Assembly: GCA_025357895.1 (NCBI GenBank)
Contig: JANYLL010000401.1
Coordinates: 1-7,324 of the forward strand
Length of the DNA: 7,324 bases
Origin: Ignavibacteriota bacterium
GTDB taxonomy: Bacteria; Bacteroidota; Ignavibacteria; Palsa-1295
Direction: 5' to 3'
The position numbers were made by a program, and so were the translations under genes. The notes under the pieces are model-generated. The model did not search any database. It was not told the origin of the DNA and saw only the letters and a list, made by a program, of their open reading frames with translations. The first letter of the stretch is position 1; every line of letters starts with the position of its first letter. Shown in pieces: positions 1 to 4,744 of this stretch.

Positions 1-1
1 C

Positions 2-319
2 TGGCAGGCAGGGATGGAGTTAGTCCAGGAAATTTACGGGCTGACGGAAAAATATCCTGTTGATGAAAAACCTGCGCTTTCATCGCAGATGCGAACCGCT
101 GCAATAAAAATTCCGGCGAAGATCGCCGCGGCAGCAAGCTGCGGAAATATTAAAATTTCACTATGGTATCTCTCTATCTCGCACGGACTTTTATCATCGC
201 TTGAATCATATATAACACTTTCAGTCCGCCTCAAATATGTGCCGAAGGTTGAAGCCGCGCCAATCATGGAGAAATGCAAATCCATGGAGCGGATGATCGA
301 TGAATTGATTTTGTCATAA
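2..319 (+). CDS. Four helix bundle protein (S23/IVP family), 5' end outside the window
   Basis: This is the C-terminal part of a small four-helix-bundle protein of the 23S rRNA intervening-sequence (S23/IVP) family. The reading frame is open from base 2 and reads WQAG before the first internal Met (ATG at 14). Family members usually have a Trp-Gln-(Lys/Ala)-Ala stretch just before the helix that starts here as MELVQEIYGLTEKYP, so the true start very probably lies before the window and the ATG at 14 is internal. The family pattern is recognisable: a polar helix ending in KYP, then LSSQMRTAAIKIPAKIA, then the LSISHGLLSSLESYI helix. The usual SNIAEG motif is degraded to AKIAAAA. The cellular role of free-standing members is not established. 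The gene converges on the ABC transporter gene, with 15 bp between the stop codons. Family assignment is fairly secure; function is not. Confidence 0.75.
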   Translation, partial: WQAGMELVQEIYGLTEKYPVDEKPALSSQMRTAAIKIPAKIAAAASCGNIKISLWYLSISHGLLSSLESYITLSVRLKYVPKVEAAPIMEKCKSMERMIDELILS

Positions 320-326
320 GAATGTC

Positions 327-344
327 ACAGGCACTTATGCCTGT
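327..344. terminator. Short hairpin between convergent genes, possible weak bidirectional terminator
   Basis: A perfect 7-bp stem (ACAGGCA / TGCCTGT) with a 4-nt loop CTTA lies in the gap between the two convergent stop codons. It overlaps the stop codon and last codons of the ABC gene. Neither strand shows a proper T-tract after the stem, so intrinsic termination is a guess from position only. Confidence 0.25.
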
Positions 345-2083
345 TCCAGCGCCTCTTCCAACAATTGTTTTCTATAGAGATCATGATACGCTCCTCCGAG
401 TTTAAGAAGTTCTTCATGCGTCCCTTGCTCGATAATTTGTCCTTGATCTAAGACAACAATTTCATCGGCATTTTTTACGGTGGAAATTCTGTGGCTGATG
501 ATAATGCTTGTTCTTTCCTTCATGATCTCGCGCAAATTCGAGAGAATTTTTTCTTCTGTTGCCGTATCAACTGCGCTCATTGCATCATCTAAGATCAGAA
601 TATTCGGATCGCGTGCTAATGCTCGAGATAATGCGGTGCGTTGCTTCTGTCCGCCGCTTAAAGTTAAGCCGCGCTCACCGACGATGGTTTGCAAATGATG
701 AGGGAAAGAAGATATGTCTGCGTAAATTTCTGCCGATTGGGCAGCGCTTGCAACTTCTGCTTCGGTGCCTCCTTCAAGCCCGAAGGAAATATTTTCGTGG
801 ATCGTATCAGAAAATAAAAAAGATTCCTGCGGTACCATACCAATATTTTTTCTTAATACAGATAGTGGTATTTTTCGAATATCGTGCCCGTCAACAAGGA
901 TCGTCCCTTCGGTTGTATCATATAGACGCGGGATAAGATCAACAAAAGATGATTTGCCCGAACCAGTCCTGCCGATGATGGCAAGCGTCTTGCCGCTTGG
1001 AATGCGAAGATTAATATGCCGAAGTACGTAAGGCAATTCGTCGCGATAGCGGAAGGATACATTTTGGAATTCAATCTCGCCTCTGACTTCAGAAATAGTT
1101 TGATCTACATCACGGGAATCTTCAACATCGGGTTTCGTATCAAAGATAACTTGCAATCTGGACATTGAAGCTGCGCCGCGTTGAACGAGATTTGTTACCC
1201 AGCCTAATGCAATGAACGGCCAAGTCAGCATTCCGAGATAGATAAGAAACTCCGTCATTTCCCCGAGCAGCATTTTTTTCTCAACAATAAGCGGTGCGCT
1301 AAGTAAAAGTAAGATCACCACTGACATTCCGACAAATCCGAAGATTACCGGCATCATCAAGCCCTGCACTTTGGCAAGGCGCATATTTTTTTTGTAATAT
1401 TCATCGCTCATCACATCGAAAAGATTTTTCTCGTAATCTTCGCGTACATACGCTTTGATGACTCGCATACCGGAAATGGATTCTGTTGCGCGCGCCGTAA
1501 GATTTGCATAATGTGCCTGCACTGCATCAAAAAGGGGATGAATGCGTTTGCCGATGAGGTAGACTCCAAGTGACATCAGAGGCAGCGGCACGATGACGGC
1601 AACTGTCAATACCGGAGAAATCGAAAGCATAAATACGACTGAAAAAATAAATGTCGTCAGCGTATCAGCCGAATACATGACCGCAGGACCGATAAAATTG
1701 CGGACTGCATTAATATCATTTGTTGCATACGCCATCACTTCACCCTGCGGAGTGTTTTGGAAGAATCGCATGGATAGAGTTTGAACGTGTGCCAGGAAAT
1801 CATTGCGCAAATCGTATTCGATCTCGCGGCTTGCCACAATGATCGTCTGTCGAACCTGATAGAAAAGATAACCTGCAGTGGCGGATAATACTATAATAAT
1901 TAGGCAATCACTGAGGAGCGACGAAGAAGTAGCTGCCCCCGCCTGCAAAGTATTTATTGCATGACCGACATAGAGCGGCATAATGGCTGTCGCCAAACTT
2001 GAAAATGTCGTAAGAACCCACCCTAAAATATATTTTTTCTTATATTTTTTGAAATAGGGCAGAAGATAGCGTAAAGATTTCAT
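335..2083 (-). CDS. ABC exporter half-transporter (TMD-NBD), degenerate-site subunit type
   Basis: An inner-membrane ABC exporter half-transporter of 582 aa, normal for the MsbA/LmrA/BmrC class. Residues 1-305 form the six-helix transmembrane domain, with hydrophobic segments near 18-38, 58-78, 132-155, 157-178, 242-265 and 278-300. Residues 335-575 form the nucleotide-binding domain: A-loop Tyr346, Walker A GRTGSGKS (371-378), Q-loop Gln419, X-loop VGERG (468-472), signature LSGGQ (475-479), Walker B ILILDD (495-500), D-loop SAVD (503-506) and switch His531. The residue after the Walker B Asp, normally the catalytic Glu, is Asp500 (codon GAT). In known heterodimeric exporters (BmrCD/YheIH, TM287/288) this marks the subunit with the degenerate ATP site, so a partner half-transporter with the canonical Glu is expected. 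None is in the window: upstream is a divergent operon and downstream a convergent gene. The ATG start gives the typical basic N-terminus MKSLRYLLPYFKKY; AAGAGGA abuts the ATG, too close for a good Shine-Dalgarno. Substrate (drug, lipid or peptide) cannot be told from sequence. Confidence 0.93.
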   Translation of the reverse strand: MKSLRYLLPYFKKYKKKYILGWVLTTFSSLATAIMPLYVGHAINTLQAGAATSSSLLSDCLIIIVLSATAGYLFYQVRQTIIVASREIEYDLRNDFLAHVQTLSMRFFQNTPQGEVMAYATNDINAVRNFIGPAVMYSADTLTTFIFSVVFMLSISPVLTVAVIVPLPLMSLGVYLIGKRIHPLFDAVQAHYANLTARATESISGMRVIKAYVREDYEKNLFDVMSDEYYKKNMRLAKVQGLMMPVIFGFVGMSVVILLLLSAPLIVEKKMLLGEMTEFLIYLGMLTWPFIALGWVTNLVQRGAASMSRLQVIFDTKPDVEDSRDVDQTISEVRGEIEFQNVSFRYRDELPYVLRHINLRIPSGKTLAIIGRTGSGKSSFVDLIPRLYDTTEGTILVDGHDIRKIPLSVLRKNIGMVPQESFLFSDTIHENISFGLEGGTEAEVASAAQSAEIYADISSFPHHLQTIVGERGLTLSGGQKQRTALSRALARDPNILILDDAMSAVDTATEEKILSNLREIMKERTSIIISHRISTVKNADEIVVLDQGQIIEQGTHEELLKLGGAYHDLYRKQLLEEALEQA

Positions 2084-2143
2084 TCCTCTTAAACATCTCA
2101 GCTGAAGAAAACATTTTATTTTACTGAATCCAAAAACCTTTAA

Positions 2144-2171
2144 TTGGAGTTTACGTAATGGGTTTTATCAT
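2144..2171 (+). promoter_or_regulatory. Candidate promoter for the three-gene surface-protein operon
   Basis: Within the 106-bp divergent intergenic region (2084-2189), TTGGAG at 2144-2149 and TATCAT at 2166-2171 are separated by 16 bp. The second hexamer matches TATAAT at 5 of 6 positions; the first matches TTGACA at only 3 of 6. It would give a very short leader before the GTG at 2190. No clean Bacteroidetes-type promoter (TTTG ... TAnnTTTG) was seen, and no convincing promoter for the minus-strand ABC gene. The region also holds the 8-bp palindromes TCAGCTGA (2098-2105) and TTACGTAA (2151-2158), which may be chance. Confidence 0.2.
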
Positions 2172-2181
2172 TAAAAATTTT

Positions 2182-2193
2182 ATGACATTGTGA
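2182..2193 (+). promoter_or_regulatory. Three-codon leader mini-ORF overlapping the GTG start
   Basis: ATG ACA TTG TGA reads as a three-codon ORF. Its TGA stop overlaps the GTG start of the next gene as GTGA, the arrangement typical of termination-reinitiation coupling. No Shine-Dalgarno precedes it and it may be coincidence. Confidence 0.15.
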
Positions 2194-2609
2194 AGAAAGC
2201 AATATTTTTGTTCTTCGGCTTAGTTGCCTTATCCCTATTCCCTGGTCAGGCTGGCGCACAGGCTTCCGGGGGGCAGGATTCTACAGGGTTAACCAGCCCT
2301 GCTCTTCGTCCGAGGCGAGATACCTATATTATTGAAACTTTCCCCTCTCCGGCACGGCATGGGCAGACGATCAAGATACAATTTTATAATCATTTTCCGG
2401 GGCAGGTCATCTCTCTTAATGTCATTGATATTAATGGAAGAGTTGTTAAGGAGTTGCAGCCGCAGGCAGCAATGCCGGCAGGTATTCATTCGTATGATTT
2501 TCCAACTGGTTTCTTTGCCTCTGCATCATATCATATACGATTAACGACCTATACGTCAACAGGAGCGCAAAACGCGACTCAGGAATCTCGATTTATTGTC
2601 CTTCATTAG
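2190..2609 (+). CDS. Small exported protein: signal peptide plus stand-alone T9SS-type C-terminal domain
   Basis: A 139-aa exported protein. Residues 1-23 are a Sec signal peptide (basic MKKA, hydrophobic core IFLFFGLVALSLF, AGA|Q or nearby cleavage). A Gly/Ser/Arg-rich linker (24-44) follows, and residues 46-139 form one beta-sandwich-like domain of the T9SS type A sorting-domain kind (Por_Secre_tail-like): FPSPARHGQ in place of the usual YPNP motif, then IKIQFYN, LNVIDINGRVVKEL, AGIHSYDF and SASYHIRLTTY strands. It aligns along its whole length with the C-terminal domain of the next gene, both ending F-(I/V)-V-(L/V)-H. No passenger domain sits between signal peptide and sorting domain. GTG at 2190 is the only reasonable start: an in-frame TAA lies at 2172 and no ATG or GTG comes between. 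It is first of three co-directional genes, 15 bp from the next. It could be a free-standing accessory domain or a remnant that lost its passenger; the intact signal peptide and frame favour a functional gene. The role is unknown. Confidence 0.8.
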   Translation: MKKAIFLFFGLVALSLFPGQAGAQASGGQDSTGLTSPALRPRRDTYIIETFPSPARHGQTIKIQFYNHFPGQVISLNVIDINGRVVKELQPQAAMPAGIHSYDFPTGFFASASYHIRLTTYTSTGAQNATQESRFIVLH

Positions 2610-2624
2610 TTTTTAGCAAGAACT

Positions 2625-4742
2625 ATGAAAAAAACATTTTTCTCTTCGTTCATAGTTTTACTCCTCATTTGCTCCGCAGTACCGGTGAAGAAAGCCCATG
2701 CCCAATCCGATACTCGCGGCACCGATTTCTGGGTATGCTTTCCGCAGAATGCGAAGGAAGAATTTAATTCAGGGTTACATTTTAAACTTTATATCACCGG
2801 AGATCATGCAGCTAAGGGAAGGGTTGAAGTGCCAAACAAGCCGGCAATACCTTTCGCTATCACTGCAGGTGAGATTATCAGCATTGATATAGATTCTTCT
2901 GAAGAAATAAAGGGAAGCGAAATGCGAATGGCTCTTGGTATTCATGTTCTCAGCGATAATCCCATAGCAGTTTACGGTCTTTCCAATCGCAAGGCAAGCA
3001 CCGATACATACGTGGCATTTCCTACAAATGTGCTCGGCACTGCATATCGAGCAATGTGTTACAGTGCCCTTGCAGGAACAGAAGATGCATTTACATCACA
3101 GATAGATATCATCGCAACCGAAGATAATACTCAGGTCACAATTTTCCCAACTGCAAATACAAAAGGAGGAAAGATTGCCGGGCAGCAATTTACAGTAACT
3201 CTTACAAAGGGAGATGTATATCAGATGCAGAGCACAACGCGTGGCGATGGCAGGAGCGACTTGACAGGAACGCTCGTTACTTCCGATAAGCCCATTGCTT
3301 TTCTTACCGGACATAGATGCGCTCAGGTTCCTGCAAATGTAAATTTCTGCGATCAGCTTCTTGAAGAAGAAGCACCGATCAATACGTGGGGGAAACAATT
3401 CTTTGTCAGCAAACTACTTGGTAAGGATTGGTATGTCGTTCGCATTGTTGCAAATGAAGATGACACGAAAATATTTATTAACGAGAAATTTATCACCTCA
3501 CTTGCTGCCGGTGAGTTCTACGAAGCACACCATTTAACAGATAACGTGATGATAAAAAGTGATAAGCCGATTCTTGTTGGCGAGTTTGCAACTAGTTCTG
3601 ATGCAGACTCAGTTAAGATTGGCGACCCGTTCTTGATGTTAATTACTCCGACAGAGCAATTCTTATCGTCGTATAGATTTGTTACTCCGATAGGACAAGC
3701 TCCACTTAAATTCAATACCGGTACTTTAAGAAAAAAGATGAATGATTCCGTTTTGAACGTGGATAATTCTGTCTTTCACTACTCGGAAAATTATCTTAAT
3801 AAAATTAGAGTAGAAGATTCTCTGGGTACCGGCTGGCATCATTATATCAATATTATCGTGCCAATAAGTGCACTAAATTCTTTACGGCTTGATAGCAATG
3901 GAATTTCTTCCGACAAATTTACAGCTATCGGTATTACGCGTTACGCGATCGGACAAATGGAGATACCATACGGCTCGCGTACTCTTACATGTGACAGACC
4001 ATTTGGTTTATATTCTTATGGCTTCGGAATTGGCGGAGACAATTACGATTCGTACGGCAACTCCGCCGGGCAGCGTGTTGTACCGATCGAGCGCTTTTCA
4101 GATACTGCGAAACCAACACTGGAATTAGCCAAGACGGATTCGACGAATGTTATTTTACTGATTGCACGAGACGATAGAATTAATGATCTTGGGCTTGCAA
4201 CGATCATGATCATGGATTCGTCAAATTTTACCAATCCTATCGCCTATCCTGTCTTTGACATCGGAGCGCCGGTGTTTAAGTTTACTATCTTGAAGCCAAC
4301 TCCTACCGGCTGTCTATATATTAAGCTTAAGGACTTTGCAAGGAATGAGTCAAATTATTCGCTTTGTCCTGCTGCTACAAATACCGTAGGAGGCGCGAAT
4401 GAAGTTGCAAAGTATACGATCACGCCGATTCTTTTACAGCAGCAGGCGCCGCATGAAGTTTATGCTGTAGATATTTATCCGTCGCCTGCAAAATTCGGGC
4501 AGGCAGTAAATATTAGTTTTACGAATTCGCTTCCTGAATTTATTGCAGTACAGGTTTTAGATGAAGGCGGAAATATCGTAACCGATCTTCAGAAGAAGCA
4601 GCTGAACGGAAGCGGAAAGCATTCATTGATCTATAATTCGGATAGATATTCTGCAGGAAGTTATTTTCTGCGTTTCACGGTGTATTCCACCGGTGACCAG
4701 ATTATGTACAAACAAGACAATCATTTTGTCGTCGTTCATTAA
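2625..4742 (+). CDS. IgGFc-binding-type surface protein with C-terminal T9SS-type sorting domain
   Basis: A 705-aa secreted protein. Residues 1-26 are a signal peptide (MKKTFFSSFIVLLLICSAVPVKKAHA|QS). Residues about 30-480 match the bacterial form of the IgGFc-binding-protein N-terminal domain: RGTDFWVCFPQN at the start, GLSNRKASTDTYVAFPTNVL (118-137), GHRCAQVPANVNFCDQLLEE (229-248) followed by WGKQF, and PFGLYSYGFG (459-468) followed by NYDSYG. Cys38, 145, 232, 242, 456, 563 and 581 have counterparts in the next gene, suggesting disulphides. Residues about 490-600 form a further probable beta-sandwich, and 613-705 a T9SS-type sorting domain (YPSPAKFGQ motif) homologous to the preceding small protein. 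Residues 357-403 are an insertion absent from the paralog. The expected route is Sec to periplasm, then T9SS across the outer membrane; the likely role is adhesion or ligand binding. IgG binding should not be inferred from the family name. The ATG start has no Shine-Dalgarno site. Confidence 0.88.
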   Translation: MKKTFFSSFIVLLLICSAVPVKKAHAQSDTRGTDFWVCFPQNAKEEFNSGLHFKLYITGDHAAKGRVEVPNKPAIPFAITAGEIISIDIDSSEEIKGSEMRMALGIHVLSDNPIAVYGLSNRKASTDTYVAFPTNVLGTAYRAMCYSALAGTEDAFTSQIDIIATEDNTQVTIFPTANTKGGKIAGQQFTVTLTKGDVYQMQSTTRGDGRSDLTGTLVTSDKPIAFLTGHRCAQVPANVNFCDQLLEEEAPINTWGKQFFVSKLLGKDWYVVRIVANEDDTKIFINEKFITSLAAGEFYEAHHLTDNVMIKSDKPILVGEFATSSDADSVKIGDPFLMLITPTEQFLSSYRFVTPIGQAPLKFNTGTLRKKMNDSVLNVDNSVFHYSENYLNKIRVEDSLGTGWHHYINIIVPISALNSLRLDSNGISSDKFTAIGITRYAIGQMEIPYGSRTLTCDRPFGLYSYGFGIGGDNYDSYGNSAGQRVVPIERFSDTAKPTLELAKTDSTNVILLIARDDRINDLGLATIMIMDSSNFTNPIAYPVFDIGAPVFKFTILKPTPTGCLYIKLKDFARNESNYSLCPAATNTVGGANEVAKYTITPILLQQQAPHEVYAVDIYPSPAKFGQAVNISFTNSLPEFIAVQVLDEGGNIVTDLQKKQLNGSGKHSLIYNSDRYSAGSYFLRFTVYSTGDQIMYKQDNHFVVVH
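3693..3833 (+). other. In-frame 47-codon insertion within the ectodomain of the 705-aa protein
   Basis: Both paralogs read YRFVTPI followed by WHHYIN(I/L)(I/V)VP. The 812-aa protein has only KGD between these blocks, whereas the 705-aa protein has 47 residues (357-403), beginning GQAPLKFNTG and ending EDSLGTG, so the net difference is 44 codons. The segment is polar and Asn/Asp/Ser-rich, consistent with a surface loop. I see no flanking direct repeats that would mark a recent insertion. Whether it was gained here or lost in the paralog is not decided by the window alone. Confidence 0.75.
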
Positions 4743-4744
4743 TT

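Noticed and set aside
559..936. A 125-codon plus-strand open frame opposite the ABC transporter's nucleotide-binding domain
   Set aside because: It is antisense to the most conserved part of a clear gene, has unusual composition and no recognisable domain.
2190..2609. Reading the small sorting-domain gene as a pseudogene fragment of the 705-aa gene
   Set aside because: It has its own signal peptide, an intact frame, a distinct linker and substantial divergence from the neighbouring domain, so a decaying duplicate is less likely than a working gene.
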